A stretch of 20,312 nt of DNA from Basidiobolus ranarum (lineage: Eukaryota > Basidiobolomycota > Basidiobolomycetes > Basidiobolales): assembly GCA_040143965.1 (NCBI GenBank), contig JASJQH010000231.1:1-20312 (forward strand). Reading direction: 5' to 3'. Position 1 is the stretch's first letter. Every line of letters starts with the position of its first letter. Of this stretch, positions 1 to 16,016 are shown piece after piece. The translations under genes were made by a program, and so were the position numbers. The notes under the pieces are model-generated. The model was given only the letters and a program-made list of their open reading frames with translations, was not told where the DNA came from and did not search any database.

Positions 1-11
1 CCTCAACAGCC

Positions 12-2733
12 ATGAACTGTTACAGCGATAAAGAAGGTGAATTATTCATCGAACCAAACCTTTACGAAATTCGAGTCGGATGTCAGTAAGTATCTGTCCC
101 TTGATAATTATCACTTTGCGCCTTCGTAGGTTACTAAGTTCAGTGTTTCAATTCCACGTTATTAGAGAGTTGCCTAAACTTGACTTCCTTTCGGAATCTG
201 ATCCTCAAGTTGTATTGTTCGCAAAGGGTGGTCATAATCAAGAAAGATGGGTCGAGATTGGCCGAACTGAAACTTTGTGGAATGCGCCTAACCCGAAGTT
301 TGCTCAATCTTTCTTACTTGAGTATGAAAGTGATAAAATTCAGTACCTGAGGTATTTACGATACTGTGTGAATTGTTACAGTTAAGGTTATTAAGTATTG
401 TGAAACTTGTATCTACTGTATAGATTCGAAGTATATGACAAAGACTCAGATGTACAAGATATTCACGAAGCAACAATCATCGGTTCCACTGAAATTACCT
501 TCCAGCAAATTAGTATGTTGTAGTAAACTTATGACTGTGGTATTTTAACCGCTTGCTAATTGCCCTTTAATTCTATTATAGTTAGCACACCTACTCTTGT
601 CAAATCCTTAGTAAATCCGAAATTAGGAAACCAAGGGAAATTCGAATTCCTAACCCGAAAAGTCCCATCGTTCAAACATAGACTCACGTCAGTATTAAAT
701 ACATTCGATTACTGACTCAAGTATTTATACTCAACTCGACATAATAGGTTTCAATTCAATGCTAGCGAGCTAGAGAGACAGGTATTTGGATGTGTGGACG
801 CAATTTAGATGTCAATTCTATTAATCAATTCATTTAAGACTATGTTCATGAACAATGATCCGTTTTTCACAGTCAGTGCGCAAAGACATAGTAAGTAACC
901 AACTAGCCAATATATGCATATATATGTACACTTGATGAACCCATGAATTGATTTATAGATGGCGACTGGGTACTCGTATATCGTAGCGAAACATGCAGTT
1001 CCACGCATACTCCTCAATGGGAGGCCTTTGCCGGTAATGTGAATGACAGTAGTCTCATTCAAGCTGAAGCTAAATACAAAGTTTGCAGGGCCATTGTCGA
1101 GATTTACGGATGATGAACATAATGGGAAATTGCTCATTCAAGTATATGACTACCGTCGTAATGGCAGTATGTTTTAAAAACTCTTTCCAGCAAGGAGTTC
1201 CAGCTTATTGATATTTGTGAACTATTTAGGCCATGCTCTAATCGGTGAGATTCAAACTACCATCCAGGGGCTGATTGGAGCCAAAGGAAAGAGATTGGCA
1301 TTGGTAAACGAATTCAAGGAGAATCCCAGTCTTGGATACCTACATATCGCTGAGTTCTCGGTGGAGAGAAAATTCAAGTATGTTACTTCGTTGCTGACGT
1401 TTCGAAGAATATTTGGCTGATGTTTTAACCAGCTTTTACGAATATATCGTTGGTGGGGCTCATATCAATCTGAGCGTGGCCATTGATCTCAGCAGTTCTA
1501 ATGGTAATTGATAATGACGATCTCTTCATACATATTATTTATTGGTACAATGCATTTCTTAGGCGATCCTAAGAATCCTCAATCTCTTCACTACCAAAAC
1601 CCCAGAGAAAGCAATGAATATCAAAAGGCGATTTTGAATTTAGGTGAATTTAATTGAAAGCACTTAACATAGCACGTCCTTTCCTTAACCTCGTATATCC
1701 AGGAAATATTCTGGAAAGATACGATAAAGACAAGCATTTCCCGGTATGTTGAACCCTTGGCTACATTACCATAATATTCCACTAATTCTCGAGCGATCTC
1801 TAGGTGTTCGGTTTTGGTACAAAATCGAATGATATCAATCCTTCCCACTTTGTTACTCTTTCAGAAAAGGTAACTATACTGATTCCGCATCGATGATGAA
1901 GTTAAGTTTTAACCCGATGTATTGAATAGGCTCTTGGAATCAAAGGAATCCTCGATACATATGCCGAAGCTTTCTTGACCGTTCAGCCTTCAGAGCCCAC
2001 CTACTTCGCACAGGTGTTTGTTGATAATGCGCGTTTTTATAATGTATATACTAATATTCAAACTTATTCGGCAAGGTGATTGATGAAGCCTGCAACAGAT
2101 TGGAGTATGAGTTAGCTCAGGCTCGTAGAAACTCCTCCTATATCCAGAACTATCATGCACTTCTAATTATTACTGACGTAAGGATCATTTGTATATAAAT
2201 ATACAAGACACTTGCTGACATCCGTTTCATAGGGGAGGATCGACGATATGGAGAAGACAATTGCTTCCATTATCCGCGCTTCTGAGCTTCCGTTAAGTAT
2301 TATTATTGCTGGTGTAGGAGTAAATGATTTTTCAAACATGGAGATGCTAGACTCGGACGAAAAGCTATTATCGGTAAGGGTTCAATCCGTTTTGGTATCC
2401 ACATGAAGCATCCACTTATCTATTCCATACATACAGCTCAATGGCAAAACAGCCAAAAGGTAATGTTACAGTTGTGCTTTGATTGGAAGCCCTTTTCCTT
2501 ATAACCGTTTGTGAACAGAGATATTGTCCAGTTTGTTCCGCTGCATGAATTCCAGGGCCTGAACTCTCATAGACTCACTAGAGCTGTAAGTTAGTCTTAA
2601 TATGTTGCGACGTTTCATTTGGAGTTAACATGATTCTTGGAATACGCTCAAGGTTCTTACTGAGATCCCTGATCAATTCATGGAGTACATGAACAATCAA
2701 CAGATACCACCGCCAAAGCAGAGAATGCATTAA
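12..2733 (+). CDS. Copine (C2-C2-vWA calcium-dependent phospholipid-binding protein), 19 exons
   Basis: Copines are cytosolic proteins that move to membranes when calcium rises and recruit partners through a vWA-like domain. Exons: 12-85, 166-351, 424-512, 582-687, 748-781, 839-890, 959-1033, 1089-1166, 1230-1377, 1433-1503, 1563-1643, 1703-1743, 1804-1869, 1930-2013, 2076-2177, 2233-2373, 2437-2459, 2519-2585, 2653-2733. They total 1599 nt (532 aa), close to the roughly 540 aa of animal copines. C2A (about 15-115) keeps its loop acids (LDFLSESDP, VYDKDSD). C2B (about 150-265) matches the family but has lost several acids (T164, R228, A234). The copine/vWA domain (about 280-510) has a MIDAS-type D299-L-S-S-S and family blocks such as IIIAGVGVNDFSNMEMLD and RDIVQFVPLHEF. 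All 18 introns are GT-AG and 55-80 nt. The frame is open to the window edge, so a start upstream of the ATG at 12 is possible. Family assignment is firm; the first exon is less certain. Confidence 0.94.
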
Positions 2734-3178
2734 CTTACTTTGAGTTATTGTTTAAGCCATGTACCTTTGTTAGGGCGACAAGTTGATGCCATAATATTCT
2801 TCATCACTACTGTATTACTTCTCGTAACATCACAATACTACTCTGAATATAACCCTGGTGTTACCGGATACAAATATCCGAATAAACCGATCTACAAAAG
2901 ATCTCATCAGACGATTCTCCAAAAACCGTGCATAATAGTGAGCGATGGGGTATTCACGAAGCGGACTTTTATATGGTTATACGCAAAATTGATTCAATGA
3001 TATGTATATTTATGCTAAATACAAGGTTGGAGGTAATGTCGGTGATTGTTTAACAAAGTACCGGTTGGCAATTCATATTAATGAAGCAAACAGGCAAGCA
3101 CGTTCGTTGGTACAGATTGTCGATGTCTTTCGCAAGTAGACTTGAGAGCAAGGCAAGGAATCCGACCAACTTGCTCCT
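2734..3178. other. Non-coding stretch 3' of the copine
   Basis: This holds the presumed copine 3' UTR. Two open stretches on the plus strand (2740-3000 without an ATG, and 3002-3139 starting with ATG, 45 aa) have no recognisable relatives and no good splice sites tying them to a gene. I see no repeat or RNA gene here. Confidence 0.5.
2881..2886 (+). promoter_or_regulatory. Possible polyadenylation signal (AATAAA) of the copine gene
   Basis: An AATAAA hexamer lies about 148 nt beyond the copine stop codon, a normal distance for a fungal 3' UTR. The hexamer is common by chance in AT-rich DNA, so this is only a candidate. Confidence 0.35.
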
Positions 3179-3424
3179 TTACAGTAGTATATCTTGAAGT
3201 GTGGTTTCCCAATCTATAGAATCATCCGCTTGTTCCAGTACTTGGACCCCGATGATTCGCATCTTTTGAACTGTGAGAACAGGTTGAGGTGGATGAGGGT
3301 CTGTGGAGAGTGGCTCCATCAAGAACAATGTAACATGTACAAGAGACAGGCCTAGCAAGATACAGAGGCATATAAATACTCGAATTGTATTATCTGACAT
3401 TTGATTGAATTTGGTGGCAGACAT
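3179..3424 (-). CDS. Possible small single-pass membrane protein, 81 aa, unknown
   Basis: I do not recognise this protein. It runs from an ATG at 3424 to a TAA at 3179 with no intron. After a short polar N-terminus there is a clear hydrophobic segment (about residues 15-36, IRVFICLCILLGLSLVHVTL and following). A proline-rich stretch (STDPHPPQPV) and an acidic tail (QADDSIDWE) come next. A signal-anchor topology is therefore likely. The upstream DNA looks like a fungal promoter on this strand: a TATAA element about 75 nt before the start, then a pyrimidine-rich leader ending in a good A-rich start context. A second in-frame ATG (residue 9) could be the real start. It faces the copine tail to tail. 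An ORF of this length can occur by chance, so the call rests mainly on the hydrophobic segment and the promoter-like DNA. Confidence 0.38.
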   Translation of the reverse strand: MSATKFNQMSDNTIRVFICLCILLGLSLVHVTLFLMEPLSTDPHPPQPVLTVQKMRIIGVQVLEQADDSIDWETTLQDILL

Positions 3425-3496
3425 TGTGGAAGAGAAGATTGGTATTAGACGGGGATTAAGAATGACAATTAGATAGGATAGTGGCGCCAGACGGCC

Positions 3497-3503
3497 TTAT
3501 AAA
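3497..3503 (-). promoter_or_regulatory. TATA-like element upstream of the 81-aa ORF
   Basis: TTTATAA on the minus strand lies 73-79 nt before the ATG at 3424. It is followed by a C/T-rich leader, as in many fungal promoters. The same bases also read TTATAAA on the plus strand, so the direction is not proved. Confidence 0.35.
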
Positions 3504-6465
3504 TGCAGGAAAGAGCCAAATAAAGAAAGGAAGATTTTTATATTATTTAGTCACTTAAACCTGATCAACTATCAGTAACTGGAGGAGAATGCAAGATATG
3601 AGGAGTGAATCAACCACTAGACATGAGTGGAAAAGCTGACATTTCTGCATTTGAAACAGTGGAATGATCCTAGTTATATTAGTAGTCCATGATTCCCAAT
3701 GTCGTAAGAGTGATGATGCCTGGACAGAAACATCCTTTTACCTTCAGAATAATTATCCGGCCTATCCGATTTCAGTGGTATTCGGGAGATTGAATAGTGT
3801 TTCAAGTGATCATCATGGAGACCCCACACTGAATCATACCCTACATCGAAAATAAACAATCCATTAGATCTGGGGCATCCTGTCATTAGCAACGAGAGCG
3901 AAGTTAAGACAACACACTTTAGCATCTGGGCCAGTGATTAGTCAAGGATGCAAAGGTTGATACGATCTTTGGATGCTGGGGCGTGGACATGAAAACAATA
4001 TGGGTTGCTATGAATAAGCACATCGTAGTGCCTCTCCTCTTAACCAATTGATACATGGTAAACAGCGGGGTTCAGCCAATTATTAGTTGGTCCTGTTGCA
4101 AAGCTTACTAGATGCAATCAACGTGACTAGTTGACGATCTGGGCGATGAGTTGTCTTTCGTGGTAGGCGGATGTCGGTTTCGTTGCAGTAACAATCAGCG
4201 TCATCCGGTTGATCGTATCTATATCCAAGGTCTATATGGTGATATCAGTTGATTCATCCTTCCCGTAGCAGCATGATAGATGTGGGGAGATCAAACACCA
4301 TATCCGTGTGAAGCTTGGATCCTTCAGGTAATTTTATCAACAAGGATCCAAATCCAAATCGATGTGGTTAGAGGTGCCACTGTTTAACCTCACTAGCAAG
4401 AGGGGATCTTTGATGGGTGAGGATGCCGGGATTGGTAAAGCAATGAGTAGCGTTGTGCAGTGATCCCTTCTTGCCCCTATCCATAGAGTATCTATTGGCC
4501 TATAAATTCGCTTGCCCAATTGCTCGAATTACAAGTGATCACCCCCACAACAACATCAACCAATGGATATATAGTCCCGCTTGTGGTAGCCATTTACAGT
4601 CCTCTTCTAAAGAGGGTTGTTTCCAAACCTGTCTTGGAGCGTATTTCTCCAAATGTCTGGCTATATTAGCGAGTTACTCTCCCTCTTTGGAAAGTCACGT
4701 ACATACATACAACTACGGCAAACATAGGATCATGTGTGCTGAGTTTTCATTTAGAAATCATAAATTTGCAATATTAATTTAATTTCATCGTCCATGCTTT
4801 GGTTGGTAAATATAGGAAATATTGGTATGAACGATATAGCACTGGTTGGTTTCAGACATTTAGGACAATGTCAGGCAAGGCCGCTCTTGTAATACGTGTC
4901 AAAGTAAACCGGTACCTCATGTCAGAAATTTAACTTCAACAAGTGGGAACATCAATCCGTGAGATTTTACCATGTGAACGTCAAAGCTCTTGAGATGGAG
5001 TGAATATAATGCAGGGCATAGTTTGTCTCCAATGCTAATTACTCGCAGAAACATAGTGGTCATAACCCACCGCTTGGTATTATCTTTGAGATGGAGTGTT
5101 TGGGTATTTGCAATTAGCAGATAGGTACAAGCTAGGGAGATTCGCCTGTGTTTAAGCTTCAACCAAGTGGTGTTGTGATCTAGCCTATCATTCATCGTGT
5201 CTGGCAGCTGCACTATATGAATATATTCACTCAACAACCTTCACCAGAAAGAGCCATTATTAGTAGGGTCAATTTGATATTCCGCTAATTATAGTATATA
5301 TATCATGTTGAAGTAGGATCCTCCAATCCAAACAGTGATCATGTTATAGTCAAATGTGTATTTCTAGTTACTCCCTGAATTGGCAAATTCAAGCACGACC
5401 ATCTGAGTTAATTTGATGCTCGTCAACTCTCCCTTAGGTAATTATATGTATAAGGAGACCAAAGCGACGACCATATATCCGCCTATTAGCAAACTCATAT
5501 AGCTTTGAAACCAACACATAAACCTCTTAAATCGCTTCGATTGCAATATTCATTAACAGGCTTCAATATTATTAGACTTTGTTTCATGTGAAAGCTAGAT
5601 TAAATCTATATGAAGCGTTTTTACATTGCAACCTCAGACCTAGTTTAAGCATAAATGCCAACGCCTTCATAAAATTAACAAGTATGTATTGCTTTAGGAT
5701 TCGGTCCGACTTGCCTGGATAAACAAGTGCTCAAATCAATGTATCACTTGCCTGTCTACCTATTAATCGGAATTCTAGACAAACTGCAAAATACAGATTG
5801 AGTCAGGCTGATATGTCTCCCTTAGTACAATTGCTTTCCGGACGTAAACTGGTTATTGAAGCAGGAGACTCCGTTGCCTTTATGAAGAATAATTGGACTT
5901 ACGGCTGCATTAAACTATGGTATCGCTGGAGGCCTTGTACATTCAGCCATCGTTTACAGATATATACTGAAGGTTATTCCGCTCGGGGTATTTGTAAATA
6001 TCTAAAGTTTTGAAACCTCGCATAAAGTTGAGGCCAACCGCATCTCAAACCTGTTATTTCGCTTCTAGATAGGATAAAGAATATATTAAAATCATCGGCC
6101 TTAAGATCTCTACTCTAGTAACCTTTCCAGAGTTCATAGCGATGGAGTAGTTCAACCTTGCAAATCCACTCGCAAGATTAATCTCCACTTTATCTGAGTG
6201 TGCTAAAAAAGTAGGATCAAATTCAGAGGTATCCTTATAAATGCTATATACTTCAATTGCTCTAAATATTACTGTATTGCAAAGATACAAGTGACATCTT
6301 TCCTCCACCGCTCACAACCATTCACGTATCATATTCTTAAGATAAATGTCGAAAGTCAAAACAAATAGTAAAAATGGCCGATGCCTATCGTAATTCATTA
6401 TTTTTTTTTGCGATAGGAATTTTATGAACAGAAAGCCAGAAAGTATTTTCAAACGACTCAAAAGG
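3504..6465. other. Intergenic region of about 3 kb, no supportable gene
   Basis: The stretch between the small membrane ORF and the deaminase has only scattered short ORFs on both strands (for example 4453-4782 plus, 4917-5237 minus, 5798-6013 plus, 6054-6308 minus). None shows a family motif or codon-like conservation that I can recognise. The one clear structure is an inverted repeat at 4315-4351. A run of nine T lies at about 6401-6410. No tRNA, transposase or LTR signature is visible. Confidence 0.5.
4315..4351. repeat. Perfect 10-bp inverted repeat with 17-nt loop
   Basis: TTGGATCCTT at 4315-4324 and its exact complement AAGGATCCAA at 4342-4351 can form a hairpin. It lies in non-coding DNA. 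There is no U-run or neighbouring gene end to suggest a terminator, and its role is unknown. Confidence 0.6.
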
Positions 6466-6997
6466 TTATTGTTTCAAGACGTGTGCGTTCGGTTGTAAAC
6501 ATTGCTCTTCGAAGCCTGTCAAATGAAGTATTTGAATCCCGTTTTTCTCGAGCTCCATAGCACCTGTACAATCCTCTACAAATTTAGGCGGCTCCAAAAC
6601 ACCCATCACTACTCGCTTAATTTTGGCCTCGATTAAACGTTCACAACAAGGTTTATTCCCAGAAAGACGAAGGCTACATGGCTCCATGGTAGTGTACATC
6701 ACTGCATCTATAGCTTCTTCTGGATTCGAAAGTTTTAAAAGACAGCATTCTTCAGCATGAGTATTTCCGGGCAATTCCCTGGAATAACCTTGGCTAAGAA
6801 TCTTTCCATCTTTGACCAATACAGCACCAACACAGTATGCTGTGTCAACCGGGATCGAAAGATTGGCCTGCTCAATTGCTTTCTTTAGAAACACAACATC
6901 ATCAGTAGTTTCCGAATCTGTTGAGAGCAAGAAAATGTTAAAAGAAAGTAGGTCGGTTTGTACGTAATTCTTATTTACCTGATCTTGTAGTATTCAT
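6466..6997 (-). CDS. RIB2: DRAP-type deaminase (riboflavin pathway), cytidine deaminase-like fold, 2 exons
   Basis: This enzyme family removes the amino group from 2,5-diamino-6-ribitylamino-pyrimidinone phosphate during riboflavin synthesis in fungi. Exon 1 is 6979-6997 (ATG at 6997) and exon 2 is 6466-6917, joined over a 61-nt GT-AG intron that ends in a pyrimidine-rich CTCTCAACAG. The protein is 156 aa. The zinc site is visible: H60-A-E62 within GYSRELPGNTHAEECC, and C87 and C97 within TTMEPCSLRLSGNKPCC. The wide spacing of the two cysteines and the SRELPGNTHAE block are typical of the fungal DRAP deaminases rather than of dCMP or tRNA deaminases. It lacks the pseudouridine-synthase half fused to it in Saccharomyces Rib2, so it is a stand-alone deaminase. 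It is transcribed divergently from the kinase. The deaminase family is firm; the exact substrate is inferred from similarity. Confidence 0.9.
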
Positions 6998-7346
6998 AGA
7001 GTATTGATTATAGGACTTCACGTAAGCTTGGCAAATAATAGCAATTTGTTCCACCTAACTATTCAGGGAATTTATTTTTATGCAGTAGTGCCAAAATCTT
7101 GGGTACACAAGTAACTCTAGATTTCCTAAAGGACTTCATGATCCATGTTGTGTTGGAATTGAATTATCACACAAGTGATCCCAATCAATAATTAGACCGA
7201 TTGACTGGCTTTTAGACGAGTACCAATAAAACAGATAATCTGGATACAGATTTAGGTTGAATCTACTGTGTACAAATCGGTTTATTTAGTTCATTTTGAG
7301 GAGCTCAAGCCTTTACTTTGCTTATCCCTTGTATGTCACTTGACAG
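6998..7346. promoter_or_regulatory. Divergent promoter region between deaminase and CaM-kinase
   Basis: Only 349 nt separate the two start codons, which point away from each other, so the region must hold both 5' UTRs and promoters. Two CCAAT pentamers on the plus strand (7181-7185 and 7223-7227) are candidate sites for a HAP/NF-Y type factor. No clear TATA box stands out for either gene. Co-regulation is possible but not shown. Confidence 0.5.
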
Positions 7347-9043
<1,697 letters not shown>

Positions 9044-9215
9044 CTTCATTATTGACGTGACATCTCTTGAAACTACTGAAAGCATGCGAATGGAGTGCTC
9101 CAGTATTTATTGACTTTAAGACATAGACTTCCATTATTCTCCCTTCTTTTAAAGGCCCACTCTTCCTCGCAAAAACGATCATTTCATTGAAGTAGGAAGG
9201 ATGAAGTTACACTTC

Positions 9216-9221
9216 TTTATT
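9216..9221 (-). promoter_or_regulatory. Possible polyadenylation signal (AATAAA) of the DnaJ gene
   Basis: On the minus strand, AATAAA lies about 260 nt beyond the DnaJ stop codon at 9482. If both this and the plus-strand signal at 9249 are used, the two convergent transcripts overlap at their 3' ends. Confidence 0.3.
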
Positions 9222-9248
9222 TTAACAATTATTTAATGGAACGCATAA

Positions 9249-9254
9249 AATAAA
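9249..9254 (+). promoter_or_regulatory. Possible polyadenylation signal (AATAAA) of the kinase
   Basis: AATAAA lies about 206 nt after the kinase stop codon. It is a candidate only. It sits within the likely 3' UTR of the convergent DnaJ gene. Confidence 0.35.
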
Positions 9255-9481
9255 TTGTGTTGAAAAGAAAGAGTAAGATGAAGAGATGGTGCGAATGTTT
9301 AGATTATAATCGATCAAGCCGAAGCTTCAATTTTGTCTAAAGAATGGAAAGAAAATGTTACATTGGTTGCTAATGTTGCCGAAAAAGTAAACGATAAACT
9401 GTTGATAGAGATTAGAGTGAGCATATTCTACTTGGAATTCCAGAGAGTTTTTAATGATTCTCGTAATCTGCTCCAATCTAG

Positions 9482-11304
9482 TCATTTCTTTTTCGAGCTG
9501 TCAGAATTGGGGGTATCATCGGTAGACTCCTTCGCAGGCCCGGTGGAACTAGTACCAAATGGACGTCCTTTGTCTTCCTGTTCACGTACAAACTCCTCAA
9601 TCAATTCGCGTTGGTGAGGCGTGATGGATCTATTAGATACGTATGTTAGTAACGCTACTTTCATTTTAATAGATCACTACAGCCATGTCAATGCGAAAAG
9701 AAAACCTTACCTTGGAATCTCTACTTTGAGTTTGACATATTGATCACCATGTGCGTTCTTGTTAAGCTTCTTGATACCTCTGTTTCTTAAAATACTAACG
9801 TCCTCTGGCTGGGTACCGACTGGGATTTTAAGTTCAACATCGCCATCCAAAGTAGGTACTCGAATACTACCACCGAGAATAGCGGTATGCAACGGAACTT
9901 TGGCATCAATAAAAACGTTTGGTCCCTCGCGTCGGAATATACTGGATGGCTTGACCCGGAGTCTTACGAACAGATCACCAGCCGTACCCTTACCAGACAC
10001 TGGCATATCACCTTCGTTAGACAACCGAATTTTAACTCCTTCATCTACACCAGCCGGAATATTTACGTTGACAGTCTTAGGTTTCTTAACTCTACCGACA
10101 CCATTACAGGTAGGACATTGACTACCAGGTGGAATATTTTTACCAGTACCGGAACAAGAGTTACAGGTGCTCGCAATCATTCCAATCCCAATAGAATAAG
10201 TGGTCTGGCCAGTACCACCACATACTTTACAGGTTTCCTTCTTCTTACCACTCTTTAATCCCTCACCATGGCAAGGGTCACAAATACTGATCGGAGAGAT
10301 CGTGATTCGCTTGGTAACACCTTTAACGGCTTCCAAAAAGTCAATGGCCAAGTTGACCTGAACATCGTCACCAACTGTGAACTGATTAGCAGGATTACTT
10401 CTTCTACCAAATCCGCCACCAAACATTTGACTAAATATATCATCAGCATTAAAACCGCCAGGGAAACCACCACCACCAGGAAATCCGCCAGCACCTGGAG
10501 GTGCATTACCATTGAATGCAGCATGACCATATTGATCGTAAGCTGCACGTTTTTGCTCATCTGACAAAACCTATATTTACAATAGATTAAGGCATGAGTG
10601 ATAAGCTAATAGAATCGATTACCTAAACAAACTGTACCTCATAAGCCTCCTGTATTTTGACGAACTTTTCCTGGGCTGCTTTGTCTTTATTGGTATCAGG
10701 GTGATATTTTTTAGCAAGCTGAAAGAAAACAAAGTTCAAAAAAAATGGTGAGGTTAACTAACAATCCATCAAATTTCAAGAAGACTATAAATACCTTATA
10801 GTAAGCTTTCTTAATATCAGGCTGAGAAGCATTACGGGTTACACCGAGAAGCTCATACGCATCTTCTTTCATTTCCTGATTTGGAGCTATATAAAAACGT
10901 ACGTGTAAGTGATAATAGAAAACAGCAACCTTTGATAAGTATCGTACCGGTACTATGAAAATAACTCTGAAAATTGGTTAGAATATTGCATAATAAGCAT
11001 TGAACAGCATAGCATTAATTTTACCTTCTGATTAGCTATGTTAGGAATAGTACCAAAAGTAGAGGTAGCTTCTATTTCAGTAAGGATAGATTTGAACCGA
11101 AGTTTGTTAAAAATCGAAGTGAAGAATCTGCAAGTGAAACAATTAATTACCTCGAAGCATGGTTGCATTGATGGGTAAGCGTCTATTAGTAGGAACACTG
11201 GAACTGAGAATCGATAAACCTCTACTCGATAAACGGATGCATGTTTTAGTTTTGCGTGCACAAAACTGAGTAATGACTGGGAAAGTTGACTGAATTGAAT
11301 GCAT
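9482..11304 (-). CDS. MDJ1: Mitochondrial DnaJ/Hsp40 co-chaperone, Mdj1 type, 7 exons
   Basis: A class I J-protein that stimulates mitochondrial Hsp70 in folding imported proteins. Exons in order: 11151-11304, 11025-11071, 10948-10966 (19 nt), 10795-10886, 10638-10718, 9711-10570, 9482-9629. They total 1401 nt (466 aa). The first 80 or so residues are rich in Arg, Ser and Thr and poor in acids ([20 protein letters not shown], then KSYFHST), a convincing matrix-targeting presequence. The J-domain follows (about 82-147) with HPD at 110-112. A Gly/Phe linker (about 150-187) has repeats like GGFPGG. Four CxxCxGxG zinc modules start at C228, C245, C267 and C283. Then come the two C-terminal substrate-binding domains and an acidic, Ser/Lys tail. 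The exon 1 start was chosen because its frame, spliced over a 79-nt intron, gives an unbroken presequence. An alternative in-frame read-through across intron 1 is rejected below. Convergent with the kinase. Confidence 0.95.
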
Positions 11305-15368
<4,064 letters not shown>

Positions 15369-16016
15369 GTACACCGCCTGCGCTTCATAGTTATTCTCAC
15401 CAGTCTTCGATAATCGACTAATGATTGTGGATTTTGATTTTACCATCTCATTATTGCTTTTGTTCACTTTTAATACCGCCTTTATATACTCTCTTTCCTT
15501 CGTGTACGCTATTACTTATCTTTTTATTTTATTTCAATTCATTCATTTAGTGAGCGAAATCTATTAAAGTAAACATAGAATCAGTCATAATGACATTTAA
15601 TATGATGGTAGTGTGGGCAAATGTGTTGTACAGATGTAACTGATCATCTCACTATTCGCTAGAATAAGTGTGATTTACCTAATTATTCTTCAAGACCGTT
15701 CTAACTCTCTCAAGGACTAACCTCTGCTATACACCTACTACTTTTGGGGTGTTTTTACTGAACAAAAATTTACCAATATCATTAATATGCATAACGCGAC
15801 ATTTTTTAGCCATTACTTATTTTTTAGCCTTACTTTTTAACCCTTATTTTGGAGTTATTTTCCACTCTTTGGTATAAAAGCCACATACTATTTCCACCTA
15901 GACGTATGTTAATTAAGCAAAAAACTACTAAGGCAACTTTTCGCAATTTCAACAAAATACGTACTTTTTCTACTAATATACTTGTTTTAAGAACTCCTTT
16001 TAAAAATGTTCTGATC
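15369..16016. other. Intergenic region 3' of the protease gene
   Basis: An AT-rich stretch with repeated short T-rich motifs (for example TTTTTTAGCC near 15804-15813 and TTTTTTAGCC near 15820-15829). I see no supportable gene; the plus-strand ORF 15849-16052 has no recognisable feature. No clear terminal repeats of a transposon were found. Confidence 0.45.

Larger units (their letters stand above)
9044..9481. other. Convergent intergenic region (two 3' UTRs)
   Basis: The kinase (plus) and the DnaJ gene (minus) end 438 nt apart. I see no further gene. The open stretch at 9333-9617 on the plus strand is partly the complement of the DnaJ last exon. Confidence 0.6.

Noticed and set aside
4453-4782. 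109-aa plus-strand ORF in the large left intergenic region.
   Set aside because: Composition rich in Cys, His and Ser without any pattern, an overlapping antisense ORF, and no family or splice context.
5723-6013. Two overlapping open frames on the plus strand offset by one base, the second with a hydrophobic GIAGGLVHSAIVYRYILKVI stretch.
   Set aside because: No room for an intron between the frames, no recognised family and no promoter evidence; chance open frames are more likely.
6054-6308. 84-aa minus-strand open frame downstream of the deaminase.
   Set aside because: It starts at a non-ATG codon, has no recognisable motif and no promoter-like DNA; probably chance.
10268-10564. Long open frames on the plus strand over the DnaJ exon.
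   Set aside because: They are complements of the strongly conserved MDJ1 coding exon.
10953-11261. 102-aa open frame on the minus strand reading through MDJ1 intron 1.
   Set aside because: It overlaps MDJ1 exons but lacks a good ATG at its start and reads past good splice sites. The spliced model gives an unbroken Arg/Ser-rich presequence from an ATG at 11304 and joins in phase to the J-domain.
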